Assembly: GCA_037145635.1 (NCBI GenBank)
Contig: JBBCXB010000003.1
Span: forward strand, 1-64,000
Length of the DNA: 64,000 nt
Origin: JAATFS01 sp037145635
GTDB lineage: Bacteria > Pseudomonadota > Gammaproteobacteria > Xanthomonadales > Xanthomonadaceae
Direction: 5' to 3'
Shown here piece after piece: positions 16,179 to 25,470 of this stretch; position 1 is the first letter of the stretch; every line of letters begins with the position of its first letter. The position numbers and the translations under genes are program-made. Under the pieces are notes generated by a model that had not been told where the DNA came from, did no database searches, and worked only from the letters and a program-made list of their open reading frames with translations.

Positions 16179-17622
16179 GGGTGAACCACACCAGCGGGAT
16201 GCGCGCGCGCCGGAGCGTGCCGTCGCCGCCCTCCCACTGCACCGTCTCCTGCTCGCCGTCGATCACCGTGCCGTGGCGCGTGCCCAGCGACAGGTAGCCG
16301 ATCACGCTGCCCAGCCCCTGCAGCGCCGGGCGCTGCGCCAGCGCCTCGCCGATGCTCAGGCGCGGGCGCTCGCCCAGCAGCGCGTGCAGGTCGCGGCGCA
16401 ACGCGCGCACGTCGATCTCGGACTGCGCGACCAGGTCGCCGACACTGTCCAGCGAGATCTCCGCCGCGTCGGCGGCATGCACGCGGCCATCGACCTGGGT
16501 CAGGCGCGGGTCGTGCAGCCGCCACTGCGACAGCGAGCGCAGGCGGCTGCCGCTCAGCGCCAGGGTGTAGCCGGTGGCGGCGGTGGCATGCAGCTGGTCG
16601 CGCAGCTGCAGCGCCTCGCCCTGGGCCTGCTTGAGCAGCTGGTTGAGCCGGCGCTGCTCCAGGTAGCCGCGGCTCTGCACGAAGCCGCGCAGGCTGCGCG
16701 CGAAATGCTGCATCACCGTGTGCACCTCGCCGCCGCGCGCCAGCAGGGTGCCGGTGAGGCCGCGCAGGAAGGCGCGCTCGCGGCGGTCCAGGCGGCGCGC
16801 GAAGCCGCGCGCCAGCAGCGCGTCCAGGGCCTGGTCGAGCTGGCCGCTCTGCTGCGGGTCGTTGAGCAGGTTCCAGAACGCCTGGAAGCTGCGGCCGGCG
16901 TCGCTGTCGGCGATCACGTCGATGCCGTCGAACAGCCGCGCCAGCACGTCGCCGCGCGCGCCCTCGTCGTCGATGATGCGCTCGCGGAACTCGCGGTTGA
17001 GGCGCTCGAAATCGTCGCGGACGCGGTGGAAGTCCTCGGCCAGCTCGTCGGAGAGGTGGATCAGGTCGCGGGCCCGTTCCAGCGCGCGCTTGCCGTCGAG
17101 CGCGGCGACGCGGCCGGCGGCGACCTGCTCGATCTCCGCGTCGAGGCGGTCGCGCTCGGCGCGCAGCGCGGCCAGGCGCGCGTCCGGATCGGATTCGGTC
17201 TGCCCGGCGAGCTGCACCAGTTGCTGGATCACCAGCGACAACCGGCTCTCGGTGGCGGTGCTGCCGCTGTCGCGCAGGCCGGCGACGAAGCGGATGGCCT
17301 GCACGGCGGCGCGCGACAGTTCGTAGGCCTCCTCGGCCGCGCCCTCGGGCAAGCGCCGTTCCAGCCAGCCCTGGGCCAGCCAGTGCGCCACGTAGGCCTG
17401 TGCGGTGCGCGGCAGCTCGCGCGACAGTTCGTCCGCGCGCAGGGCGTCGAGCTGGCGCTGCAGGCGCTCGTGCAGCACCGCCGCCGGCAGCCGGCGTTCG
17501 CCGTCCAGCAGCAGGGCCTGCAGCAGGCCGACCAGCTCCGGCGCATGGTCGGCGGCCAGCAGCTTCCACACCGGCTGCTCGCGCAACTGGCGATAGCCGG
17601 CGATCCGCGCCTGCGGCCTCAT
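16153..17622 (-). CDS. jetA: JetA/MksF-like kleisin subunit (DUF3375)
   Basis: This 489-residue DUF3375 protein is the kleisin-type subunit of Wadjet type I complexes. An N-terminal winged-helix segment (about 1-130) is followed by long charged helices (about 160-260, with ALRAERDRLDAEIEQVAAG) and a C-terminal domain rich in arginine and ending HEKRHELV. The length matches the family (about 480 to 500). It begins only 31 bp after the folE stop and overlaps jetB at its 3' end, so folE, jetA, jetB and jetC are probably on one transcript. Confidence 0.87.
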   Translation of the reverse strand: MRPQARIAGYRQLREQPVWKLLAADHAPELVGLLQALLLDGERRLPAAVLHERLQRQLDALRADELSRELPRTAQAYVAHWLAQGWLERRLPEGAAEEAYELSRAAVQAIRFVAGLRDSGSTATESRLSLVIQQLVQLAGQTESDPDARLAALRAERDRLDAEIEQVAAGRVAALDGKRALERARDLIHLSDELAEDFHRVRDDFERLNREFRERIIDDEGARGDVLARLFDGIDVIADSDAGRSFQAFWNLLNDPQQSGQLDQALDALLARGFARRLDRRERAFLRGLTGTLLARGGEVHTVMQHFARSLRGFVQSRGYLEQRRLNQLLKQAQGEALQLRDQLHATAATGYTLALSGSRLRSLSQWRLHDPRLTQVDGRVHAADAAEISLDSVGDLVAQSEIDVRALRRDLHALLGERPRLSIGEALAQRPALQGLGSVIGYLSLGTRHGTVIDGEQETVQWEGGDGTLRRARIPLVWFTHEKRHELV

Positions 17623-17653
17623 GCCGGCCGCGGCTCCCGCACCCGCCGCTGGC

Positions 17654-18259
17654 TCAACGCTTGCCGCCGACTTCGATGAACTGCAGGAACTCGGCGCGGG
17701 TGCGCGCGTCCTCGCGGAAGGTCCCCAGCATCTTCGAGGTGACCATGCTGACGCCGCGCTTGTGGATGCCGCGGGTGGTCATGCACTCGTGCGCGCCCTC
17801 CACCACCACGCCCACGCCCAGCGGCTGCAGCACGTCCTGGATGCACTGGGCGATCTGTGCGGTCATCTTCTCCTGCACCTGGAAGCGCCGGGCATAGGCC
17901 TCGACCACGCGCGCCAGCTTGCTGATGCCCACCACCTTGCCGCGCGGCAGGTAGCCCACGTGCACCTTGCCGATGATCGGCGCCATGTGGTGCTCGCAGT
18001 GGCTTTCGTACTGGATGTCGCGCAACACGATCAGCTCGTCGTAGCCGGCCACTTCCTCGAAGGTGCGCTCCAGGTAGGCGCGCGGGTCCTCGCGGTAGCC
18101 GCTGAACCAGTCGCCGTAGGCCTCGGCCACCCGGCGCGGGGTGTCCAGCAGGCCCTCGCGGGCGGGGTCCTCGCCGGCCCAGCGCAGCAGCGTGCGCACG
18201 GCATCCTCGGCCTGCGCCTGGGTGACGGGGGAAGCATCGTGTTGGTCGGACTGGCTCAT
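17654..18259 (-). CDS. folE: GTP cyclohydrolase I
   Basis: This 201-residue enzyme converts GTP to dihydroneopterin triphosphate, the first step of folate synthesis. Zinc ligands are visible in SHCEHHMAP and in the later Cys of AHECMTTRG. The motifs GYLPRGKVVGISKLAR and TQAQAEDAVRTLLRWAGEDP fit type IA enzymes, as does the length. The ATG at 18259 is chosen since similarity starts soon after and the upstream frame is not conserved-looking. It is divergent from the marR-type gene and lies directly before jetA on the same strand, an unusual pairing of a housekeeping gene with a Wadjet-like set. Confidence 0.95.
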   Translation of the reverse strand: MSQSDQHDASPVTQAQAEDAVRTLLRWAGEDPAREGLLDTPRRVAEAYGDWFSGYREDPRAYLERTFEEVAGYDELIVLRDIQYESHCEHHMAPIIGKVHVGYLPRGKVVGISKLARVVEAYARRFQVQEKMTAQIAQCIQDVLQPLGVGVVVEGAHECMTTRGIHKRGVSMVTSKMLGTFREDARTRAEFLQFIEVGGKR

Positions 18260-18391
18260 CGCAACGGCACCCGTAGGGGGCGTGCATGGTACCCGAGGCC
18301 GGGTTTGAGCGTCTCCGGGATGAACGCGCGGGCGCCCGGGAGCCGCCCGGTATTGCTTCATTTCCATATTAGTAGCATCCTATGCATTCCG

Positions 18392-18835
18392 ATGGATACG
18401 ACCTCCTCCCTCCAGACCCGGCTCAGCTCCGGCCTGCTGCTGGCCAGCCGCCAATGGCAGCGCCTGGCCGACCAGGCCCTGAGCAGCTACGGCGTGTCCG
18501 GCGCCTGCACCGCCCCGCTGCTGATGATCGGCCGGGCCGGCGGCGGCATCCGCCAGGTGGCGCTGGCGCACCAGCTGGGCATGGAAGGCCCGTCCCTGGT
18601 GCGGCTGCTGGACAAGCTGTGCGCACTCGAGCTGGTGCGTCGCGAGAGCGACGTCAGCGATCGCCGCGCCAACCAGCTGTGGCTGACCGAGCACGGCCAG
18701 GCGCTGGCCCGCCAGCTGGAGGCGCGCCTGGTGGAGCTGCGCCGCGAGGTGCTGGGCCCGCTGAGCGAGGCCGAGATGCACGTGGTGCTCAAGCTCTGGG
18801 GCCTGCTCGCGGACGCCAGCGAGCGCCTGGCCTGA
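18392..18835 (+). CDS. MarR-family transcriptional regulator
   Basis: This 147-residue winged-helix regulator has its recognition region around RQVALAHQLGMEGPSLVRLLDKL (about residues 58-80) and a wing with RRESDVSDRRANQLWLT. It heads an efflux operon and most likely represses it, releasing on binding of an aromatic ligand, as MarR regulators of such pumps do; this is inference. Upstream, a small inverted repeat GCAT-CCT-ATGC (18375-18385) overlaps the probable leader and could be its operator. It is divergent from folE. Confidence 0.88.
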   Translation: MDTTSSLQTRLSSGLLLASRQWQRLADQALSSYGVSGACTAPLLMIGRAGGGIRQVALAHQLGMEGPSLVRLLDKLCALELVRRESDVSDRRANQLWLTEHGQALARQLEARLVELRREVLGPLSEAEMHVVLKLWGLLADASERLA

Positions 18836-18914
18836 CCTTCGGAAACCCCGATCGCCCGGAGCGCGGCCGCGACCGCGCCGGGCGTCCCGTTCCCTCTTCC
18901 TGGACCTGCGGCCG

Positions 18915-19124
18915 ATGTACGGTGAATTCAGTCTCTACGGGGTCTTCGTCCCGACCCTGCTGGCGTTGATGACGCTGGCCTACCTGCTCAACAGCGCGCT
19001 GCGCCTGGCGCTGACGCGGCTGGGCGCGTACCGCCACATCTGGCACCCGCCGCTGTTCAACCTGGCCCTGTACATCGTGCTGCTGGGCGGCCTGTTTTCC
19101 CTCATGCGTTGGATGCAATCGTGA
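18915..19124 (+). CDS. DUF1656 small membrane protein of an efflux operon
   Basis: This 69-residue protein has two hydrophobic segments (about 10-30 and 46-65) separated by LTRLGAYRHIWHPPLFNLAL, the hallmark of DUF1656 proteins, which accompany AaeA/AaeB-type aromatic-acid pumps. Its role is thought to be accessory. The stop overlaps the start of the adaptor gene, so the genes are coupled. Confidence 0.88.
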   Translation: MYGEFSLYGVFVPTLLALMTLAYLLNSALRLALTRLGAYRHIWHPPLFNLALYIVLLGGLFSLMRWMQS

Positions 19125-20077
19125 AGAAGCTGACGAAGATCGCCGCTCCGGCCCTGCTGACCGTGGCGATGGTGGTGATCGCGCTGCTGGTGCTGCAGCA
19201 CCTGTGGCACTACTACATGGACGAGCCCTGGACCCGCGACGCCCACGTCGGGGCCGACGTGGTGCAGATGGCGCCGGACGTCTCCGGCCTGGTCGAGCGC
19301 GTCGAGGTCGCCGACAACGCCGCGGTCCGGAAAGGCCAGCTGCTGTTCGTGGTGGACCGCTCGCGCTATGCGCTGGCGCTGGCGCAGGCCCGCGCGGCCC
19401 TGGCCGAGCGCCGCGCCGCGGTGGCCCAGGCCGAGTCCAGCGTGGCCCAGCTGCGCCGCGAGGTCGCCCGCGACCACGGCCTGCAGGATCTGGTGTCGGC
19501 CGAGGACGCCGAGGTGCGCCGCGCCAAGCGCGACGCCGCCGAGGCCTCGCTGCAGGCCGCGCGCTCGGCGGTCGCCACCGCGCAGGCGGCGGTCGACCTG
19601 GCCACGCTCAACCTGGACCGCACCGAGGTCCGCAGCCCGGCCGACGGCCGCGTCACCGACCGCACCGTGCGCGTGGGCGACTACGTCAGCGCCGGGCGTC
19701 CCGTGGTGGCGGTGCTGGACACCGGCTCGTTCCGCGTCGACGGCTACTTCGAGGAGACCCGGCTGCGCGGCGTGCATCCCGGCCAGGCGGTGGACATCCA
19801 CCTGATGGGCGAGCCGCAGGTGCTGCACGGGCATGTGCAGAGCATCGCCGCCGGCATCGAGGACCGCTACCGCAGCGACGGCAGCAGCCTGCTGCCGAAC
19901 GTGACCCCGGCCTTCGACTGGGTGCGGCTGGCCCAGCGCATCCCGGTGCGCATCGCCCTCGACGCGGTACCGCCGCAGGTGCGGCTGATCGCCGGACGCA
20001 CCGCCACCGTCAGCATCCTGCCGGACAGCGCGCGCCCGGCGGCGGCGCGGCGCCCGGCCGCGCAGGCCGCGCCATGA
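19121..20077 (+). CDS. HlyD/EmrA-like periplasmic adaptor of an efflux pump
   Basis: This membrane-fusion protein of about 318 residues has one N-terminal membrane helix (about 8-28), then WTRDAHVGADVVQMAPDVSG (the first half of the biotinyl-lipoyl fold), a helical hairpin of heptads (about 75-150) and the return lipoyl and barrel parts (VRSPADGRV, VRVGDYVSAG). It links the FUSC inner-membrane pump to the outer-membrane factor. GTG at 19121 overlaps the DUF1656 stop (GTGA) and is preferred; an in-frame ATG at 19109 would add four residues. It overlaps the next gene by ATGA. Confidence 0.9.
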   Translation: MKKLTKIAAPALLTVAMVVIALLVLQHLWHYYMDEPWTRDAHVGADVVQMAPDVSGLVERVEVADNAAVRKGQLLFVVDRSRYALALAQARAALAERRAAVAQAESSVAQLRREVARDHGLQDLVSAEDAEVRRAKRDAAEASLQAARSAVATAQAAVDLATLNLDRTEVRSPADGRVTDRTVRVGDYVSAGRPVVAVLDTGSFRVDGYFEETRLRGVHPGQAVDIHLMGEPQVLHGHVQSIAAGIEDRYRSDGSSLLPNVTPAFDWVRLAQRIPVRIALDAVPPQVRLIAGRTATVSILPDSARPAAARRPAAQAAP

Positions 20078-21519
20078 CCGGCACGCCCCTGCGCACCGCG
20101 ACGCTGGCGGTGGCGCTGACGGCCCTGGCCGCCTGCAAGACCGTGGGCCCGGACTACGCGCTGCCGGCGGACGCGGCCTATCAGCGCCCGGCCGCCAACG
20201 CGGCGTTCCTGGAGACCGGCAACGCCCGGGTCCAGCCCGGCGCGGCGCTGCCCGGGCGCTGGTGGTCGCTGTACCAGGACCCCACCCTCGACGCCCTGGT
20301 CGAACAGGCGTTGCGGGAGAACGTCGAGCTCAAGGCGGCCAGCGCCACCCTGCGCCGCGCCGCGGCGGTGTACGAGCAGGCGCTGGATGCCGGCGGCTTC
20401 GAGTACGAGGTCGAGGCCGGCGCCAACCGGGCCCAGGTCTCGGCCGAGGCCTTCCTGCAGGAAGAGAAGCTGCCGGTGTTCAACCTGGCCGACGGCAAGT
20501 TCGGCGTGTCCTACCAGTTCGACCTGTTCGGCAAGCTGCGCCGCGGCGCCGAGGCCGCGCGCGCCGATACCGAGGTGGCGCAGGCCGCGATCGACCTGGC
20601 GCGGGTCAGCGTGGCCGCGCAGGTGGCCGGCAGCTACGTGGAGATCTGCCACAGCAACCACGAACTGGATGTCGCCACGCATTCGCTGTCGCTGCAGCAG
20701 CGCGGCCGCGACATCACCCAGCGCCTGATCGACGCCGGCCGCGGCACTCCGCCGGACCTGGCCCGCGCCAATGCCCAGGTGGCGCTGCTGCAGGCCGCGC
20801 TGCCGCCGCTGCGCGCGCGCCGCCAGGCCGCCGAGTACGAACTGGCCGCTTTGCTCGGGCGCACCCCTGGCCAGCTGCCCGCCGGCGTGGCCGACTGCGC
20901 CCACGCCCCCACGCTGGCGCGGCCGATCCCCATCGGCGACGGCCGCGCGCTGCTGGCCCGCCGCCCCGACGTGCGCCAGGCCGAGCGCCGGCTCGCCGGC
21001 GCCACCGCGCGCATCGGCGTGGCCACCGCCGCGCTGTATCCCGACATCCGCCTGGGCGCCTCGGTCGGCGCCACCGGCCTGCTGGCCGACATCGGCGAGC
21101 CGGCGACGCAGGCCTGGTCGATCGGCCCGCTGATTTCCTGGACCCTGCCTTCCTCCGGTGCGCGCTCGCGCATTCGGGCCACCGAGGCCGGTGCCGATGT
21201 CGCGCTGGCCGAGTTCGACAACACCGTGCTGCAGGCGCTGCGCGAGGTGCAGACCACGCTGTCGCGCTACGCCCACGACCTGGACCGCGCGAGCGCGCTG
21301 CAGGAGGCCCAGCGCCAGGCGCAGCTGGCGGCCGAGCAGAACCGGCGGCTGTACCAGGGCGGGCGCACGCCCTACCTGTCCAGCCTGGATGCCGACCGCA
21401 GCCTGGCCAGCGCCGACCTGCAGCTGGCCAACGCCCAGGCGCAGGTCGCGCAGGACCAGGTGCACCTGTTCCTGGCGCTCGGTGGCGGCTGGGAAGCCGC
21501 GCCGTCGCACGCCCCTTGA
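20074..21519 (+). CDS. RND/NodT-family outer-membrane efflux lipoprotein
   Basis: This 481-residue TolC-like factor has an N-terminal lipobox (LAAC, Cys at about 20) followed by KTVGPDY, the standard start of NodT/OprM proteins. Two OEP repeats follow (about 60-260 and 275-470), with FDLFGKLRRG and YPDIRLGASVG typical of the family. It forms the outer-membrane channel for the pump encoded around it. It begins within the adaptor stop (ATGA). Confidence 0.92.
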   Translation: MTGTPLRTATLAVALTALAACKTVGPDYALPADAAYQRPAANAAFLETGNARVQPGAALPGRWWSLYQDPTLDALVEQALRENVELKAASATLRRAAAVYEQALDAGGFEYEVEAGANRAQVSAEAFLQEEKLPVFNLADGKFGVSYQFDLFGKLRRGAEAARADTEVAQAAIDLARVSVAAQVAGSYVEICHSNHELDVATHSLSLQQRGRDITQRLIDAGRGTPPDLARANAQVALLQAALPPLRARRQAAEYELAALLGRTPGQLPAGVADCAHAPTLARPIPIGDGRALLARRPDVRQAERRLAGATARIGVATAALYPDIRLGASVGATGLLADIGEPATQAWSIGPLISWTLPSSGARSRIRATEAGADVALAEFDNTVLQALREVQTTLSRYAHDLDRASALQEAQRQAQLAAEQNRRLYQGGRTPYLSSLDADRSLASADLQLANAQAQVAQDQVHLFLALGGGWEAAPSHAP

Positions 21520-21658
21520 ACCGCCGGGGCGCAGCCTCCCGGCGATCCGCGCCGGCACGGCCCGCCCCGCGCCCCGCCGCCGCCGGCTCGCCCCGTGCCG
21601 GCGGCGCCCGCTCCCATCCTGCCCGGTCGGTCGTTGCCGCCGGGCCGCAGAGGCCGTG

Positions 21659-23701
21659 ATGATGTCGTCGTTCGACCGCCAGGACTGGCTGTTCTCGCTG
21701 AAGACCTTCGCCGCGGCGATCGCCGCGCTCTACGTCGGCCTGGCCGGCAACCTGTCGCGCCCGTACTGGGCGATGGGCACGGTCTACATCGTCATGCAGC
21801 CGATGCTCGGCCCCACCCGCGCCAAGGGCGTGTACCGCATCGTCGGCACCCTGCTCGCCGGGGCGGCCACGCTGGTGATGCTGCCCAACCTGGTCGAGAC
21901 CCCGCTGCTGCTGAGCGCGGCGATGTCGCTGTGGCTGGCCGGCTGCCTGTTCGTCGCGCTGCTCAACCGCGGCCCGCGCGGCTACGCGTTCCTGCTGGCC
22001 GGCTACACCGCCGCCTTCATCGGCTTCCCGGCGGTGAACGCGCCGCAGGGGATCTTCGATACCGTGGTCGCGCGCAGCGAGGAGATCATCCTCGGCACGG
22101 TGATGGCGCTGCTGTTCGCCGCGCTGGTGTTCCCGGCCTCGATCCGGCCGATGCTCACCGCGCGCATCGACAGCTGGATGCAGGACGCGGCGCACTGGTG
22201 CCGGCAGATCCTGCAGCGCGGCCAGGCGCACGCCCCGCGCAACCGGCTGGCCGCCGACCTGGTGCAGTTCGAGGCGCTGATCGAGTTCATCCGCCACGAC
22301 GACCCGCGCCAGGCCGGCGCCGCGCCGTCGCTGCAGAAGCTGCGCGAACGCATGCTGCTGCTGTTGCCGGTGCTGTCCTCGATCGCCGACCGCCTGGCCG
22401 CGCTGCGCGCCGGCCACCATGCCGTGCCCGACGCGCTGCCGGCGCTGGTGGAGGACATCGGGCAGTGGCTGGAGGACAGCGGCGAGCCGTCGGTGGGCCG
22501 CTACGCCGCCCTGCGCGAACGCGTGGCCGCGCTCAAGCCGGCGGTCGACGGCGGGCTCGACCACCTGCTGCTGGCCAGCCTGCTGCTGCGCCTGGAGGAG
22601 CTGCTGGACCTGTGGCAGGACTGCCGCACGCTGCGGCAGTCGCTGCACCAGGGCACGCCGCCGCGCGAGGGCCAGCACTACCGCCTCCGCACCCCGCGGC
22701 TGCCGGTGGCGCGCCACGTCGACTACGGCATGGTGGCGTTCTCCGCACTCAGCGCCGGACTGGCGTTGATGGCGTACTGCACGCTGTGGATCACCCTCGG
22801 CTGGGAAGGCGGCGGCAACGGCGCGATGATGGCCGCGGTGACCGCCGCGTTCTTCGCCGCCCAGGACGACCCGGCGCCGAGCATGCTCTCGTTCCTGATC
22901 TGGGCGGTGGTGGCCAGCGTGATCGCCGGCCTCTACCTGTTCGGGGTGTTCCCGGCCATCCACGACTTCGGCATGCTGGTGCTGGTGCTCGCGCCCACCT
23001 TCCTGCTGCTGGGCCTGCTGATGCACCGGCCCAAGACCGCGATGATCGGCCTGCCGCTGACGGTCAACCTGGTCGCGCTGCTGAGCCTGCAGAACACCTA
23101 CAACGCCGACATCCAGAACTTCGTCAACAACGCCGTGGCGATGGTGCTGGGCATCGGCTTCGCGGTGGTGATGACGCGGCTGTTCCGTTCGGTCGGCGCC
23201 GAATGGACCGCGCGCCGGCTGGTGCGCCAGGGCTGGCGCACGCTGGCCGCCGCGGCCGAGGGCCGCGGCCAGCAGGATCGCCAGGCCTTCGCCGCGCGCA
23301 TGCTCGACCTGCTCGGGTTGCTGGCCCCGCGGCTGGCGGCCGCCCCCGAAGGCAGCGACCTGGCCTCGGTGGACATGCTCGGCGAGGTGCGCGTGGGCCT
23401 GAACATCCTGCAGCTGCGGCGCGCGCGCCATGGCCTGCCGCCGGCGAGCGTGGCGGCGGTGGATGCGATCCTCGCCGAGGTCGGCGCGCACTACCGGCGC
23501 CAGGCGGCACAGCGGCGCCCGCTGGCCGGCGCCGCGCCGCTGCGCGAGCGCCTGGACGCCTCGCTGGCGCGGGTGGGCACGGTCGCCCCGGGGCCGCACC
23601 GCGACGAGGCGCTGATGGGCCTGGTCGGCCTGCGCTACAGCCTGTTTCCCGACGCGGCCGCCGCGCCCGGACGGCCGCTGGCGTCACCGCCGGCCGGCTG
23701 A
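21659..23701 (+). CDS. FUSC-family (AaeB/fusaric acid resistance-like) inner-membrane pump
   Basis: This 680-residue protein belongs to the fusaric-acid-resistance/AaeB group. It has two membrane halves (about 10-165 and 355-515), each with several helices, separated and followed by soluble helical domains. The opening SLKTFAAAIAALYVGL and ARPYWAMGTVYIVMQP-like block is characteristic. With the DUF1656 protein, HlyD adaptor and outer-membrane factor it forms a tripartite exporter for aromatic acids or fusaric-acid-like compounds; the substrate is inferred from family only. Tandem ATG codons occur at 21659 and 21662. A 139-bp gap follows the outer-membrane factor gene. Confidence 0.9.
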   Translation: MMSSFDRQDWLFSLKTFAAAIAALYVGLAGNLSRPYWAMGTVYIVMQPMLGPTRAKGVYRIVGTLLAGAATLVMLPNLVETPLLLSAAMSLWLAGCLFVALLNRGPRGYAFLLAGYTAAFIGFPAVNAPQGIFDTVVARSEEIILGTVMALLFAALVFPASIRPMLTARIDSWMQDAAHWCRQILQRGQAHAPRNRLAADLVQFEALIEFIRHDDPRQAGAAPSLQKLRERMLLLLPVLSSIADRLAALRAGHHAVPDALPALVEDIGQWLEDSGEPSVGRYAALRERVAALKPAVDGGLDHLLLASLLLRLEELLDLWQDCRTLRQSLHQGTPPREGQHYRLRTPRLPVARHVDYGMVAFSALSAGLALMAYCTLWITLGWEGGGNGAMMAAVTAAFFAAQDDPAPSMLSFLIWAVVASVIAGLYLFGVFPAIHDFGMLVLVLAPTFLLLGLLMHRPKTAMIGLPLTVNLVALLSLQNTYNADIQNFVNNAVAMVLGIGFAVVMTRLFRSVGAEWTARRLVRQGWRTLAAAAEGRGQQDRQAFAARMLDLLGLLAPRLAAAPEGSDLASVDMLGEVRVGLNILQLRRARHGLPPASVAAVDAILAEVGAHYRRQAAQRRPLAGAAPLRERLDASLARVGTVAPGPHRDEALMGLVGLRYSLFPDAAAAPGRPLASPPAG

Positions 23702-23834
23702 TCCGGGCGCGCGGAGACCGGTACGCGCGCAGTGCCCGACGCACCCGCGGAGCCCGGGGATGCGCAGGGACCGCGCGCCGGTCGGGCCGGCGTCGCCGCC
23801 TTCGCGCGGCCCCGCGCCCGCCCGCCGCCTTCGC

Positions 23835-25217
23835 TCAGCCGCGGGCGACCGGCCGCTTCGGCGCGCGCTCGCGCATCGCGGTCTCGTCGTCGAGCCAGTT
23901 CGCGCCCCTGTTGGTCAGGAAGAACACATAGACCACCAGCGACACCGCGATGACCGCGGTCGCGTACCCCACGAACGTGGTCACGTGGCCGGTCTTCAGC
24001 GAGGCCTGGTACAGCAGCGGCGCGGTGCCGCCGAACGCCGAGTTGGCCAGCGCATAGCCCAGGCCCACGCCCAGCGCGCGGATGTGGGTCGGGAACAGCT
24101 CGGCCTTCACCACCGCGTTGATCGAGGTGTAGCCGGTGAGGATCACGAAGCCCACGGTCAGGATCGCGAACGCGGCCAGCCAGTCGGTCTGCTTCGGCAG
24201 CTCGAGCACCAGGAACCAGGTGTAGAGCACCCCGCCGATGCCGAAGAACACCAGCAGCGTCTTGCGGCCGACGATGTCCGACAGCCAGCCGCCCACCGGC
24301 TGCATCAGCATCAGCACCGTCAGCGCGACCAGGTTGATGATCGTGCCGGCCATCACGTCGTCGCCGGCGAACGCGGTCTGGATCATCTTGGGGCCGGTGA
24401 CCGAGTAGGTGTAGAAGGCGATGGTGCCGCCAGCGGTGACCAGGAAGCACAGCAGCAGCGGCCGCCACTGGCGCACGAACAGCTCGCGCAGCGAGCCCGA
24501 GGCCTGCGCCCCGCCCTGCCGCGCCTGCGCGATGGATTCCGAGCCCAGCGACTCGTCCATCGAGCGGCGCAGCCAGAACACCACCAGCGCGCCCACGCCG
24601 CCCAGCCCGAACGCCACCCGCCAGCCCCACTCCGACACCTGCGGCGCATCGAAGAAGTGCAGCATCACCAGCAGCGTGGCCTGCGCCAGCACGTGGCCGC
24701 CGACCAGGGTCACGTAGTGGAACGAGGACAGGAACCCGCGCCGCCCCGGGATCGCCGCCTCCGACATGTAGGTGGCGCTGGTGCCGTACTCGCCGCCGGT
24801 GGCGAAGCCCTGCAGCAACCGCGCCAGCAGCAGGATCGCCGGCGCCGCCAGGCCGATCGTGGCCACCGTCGGCGTGACCGCGATGACGAACGAGCACACC
24901 GCCATCAGCGACACCGAGATCGTCAGCGCCAGCCGCCGGCCGTAGCGGTCGGCGAAGCGGCCGAAGTACCACGCCCCGATCGGCCGCATCAGGAAGGTCA
25001 TCGCGAAGATCGCCCACACGAACAGCGTGGCGTTCTTGTCCTCCTTGGAAAAGAACTGCGACTCGAAGTACACCGCGAACACCGAGTAGACGTAGACGTC
25101 GTACCACTCGACCAGATTGCCGGCCGAGCCCTTGAGCGTGTTGGACACCGAGCGGCGCAGGCTGCCGGGGGCGGCGACGGGCGCGCGGGCGGTCGAAGGC
25201 GAGGAGGATGCACTCAT
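23835..25217 (-). CDS. MHS-family MFS transporter (alpha-ketoglutarate/dicarboxylate permease-like)
   Basis: This 460-residue protein has twelve membrane segments. GNLVEWYDVYVYS in the first helix and GRFADRYGRR between helices 2 and 3 are signatures of the metabolite:proton symporter group that includes KgtP and ProP. LLQGFATGGEYG in helix 4-5 is also typical. KgtP-like uptake of a carboxylate is the best guess; the exact substrate is open. It is convergent with the efflux operon and divergent from the siderophore receptor. Confidence 0.85.
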   Translation of the reverse strand: MSASSSPSTARAPVAAPGSLRRSVSNTLKGSAGNLVEWYDVYVYSVFAVYFESQFFSKEDKNATLFVWAIFAMTFLMRPIGAWYFGRFADRYGRRLALTISVSLMAVCSFVIAVTPTVATIGLAAPAILLLARLLQGFATGGEYGTSATYMSEAAIPGRRGFLSSFHYVTLVGGHVLAQATLLVMLHFFDAPQVSEWGWRVAFGLGGVGALVVFWLRRSMDESLGSESIAQARQGGAQASGSLRELFVRQWRPLLLCFLVTAGGTIAFYTYSVTGPKMIQTAFAGDDVMAGTIINLVALTVLMLMQPVGGWLSDIVGRKTLLVFFGIGGVLYTWFLVLELPKQTDWLAAFAILTVGFVILTGYTSINAVVKAELFPTHIRALGVGLGYALANSAFGGTAPLLYQASLKTGHVTTFVGYATAVIAVSLVVYVFFLTNRGANWLDDETAMRERAPKRPVARG

Positions 25218-25389
25218 GCGGTGAGAACCCTGTGGGTGGACACGCCGGGAGTATAGGGGCCCGGCCGCAGGGCGCCCGGCCCCATTGGCGCGGCCGGCAC
25301 CGTCTCTTCCCGCACATCGCCGCCGGACAAGGCCTGCGGGCGCCGGAGACCGCCTGGCAGGTCCGCCGGCCGGCTCGTCACCAAATATT

Positions 25390-25408
25390 AATAAGAATTG
25401 TTTTCATG
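25390..25408 (+). promoter_or_regulatory. Fur box upstream of the siderophore receptor
   Basis: The AT-rich 19-mer AATAAGAATTGTTTTCATG agrees at 14 of 19 positions with the form AATGAGAATCATTCTCATT. It stands out from the GC-rich surroundings and lies about 63 bp before the receptor start codon. It would place the receptor under iron repression by Fur, as usual for such genes. Confidence 0.7.
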
Positions 25409-25470
25409 TAAGATCCCCGGCCGGACGTCGGCGTGTCGCCCCGCCCCGCATCACTCTCCGGGACTCCTTT

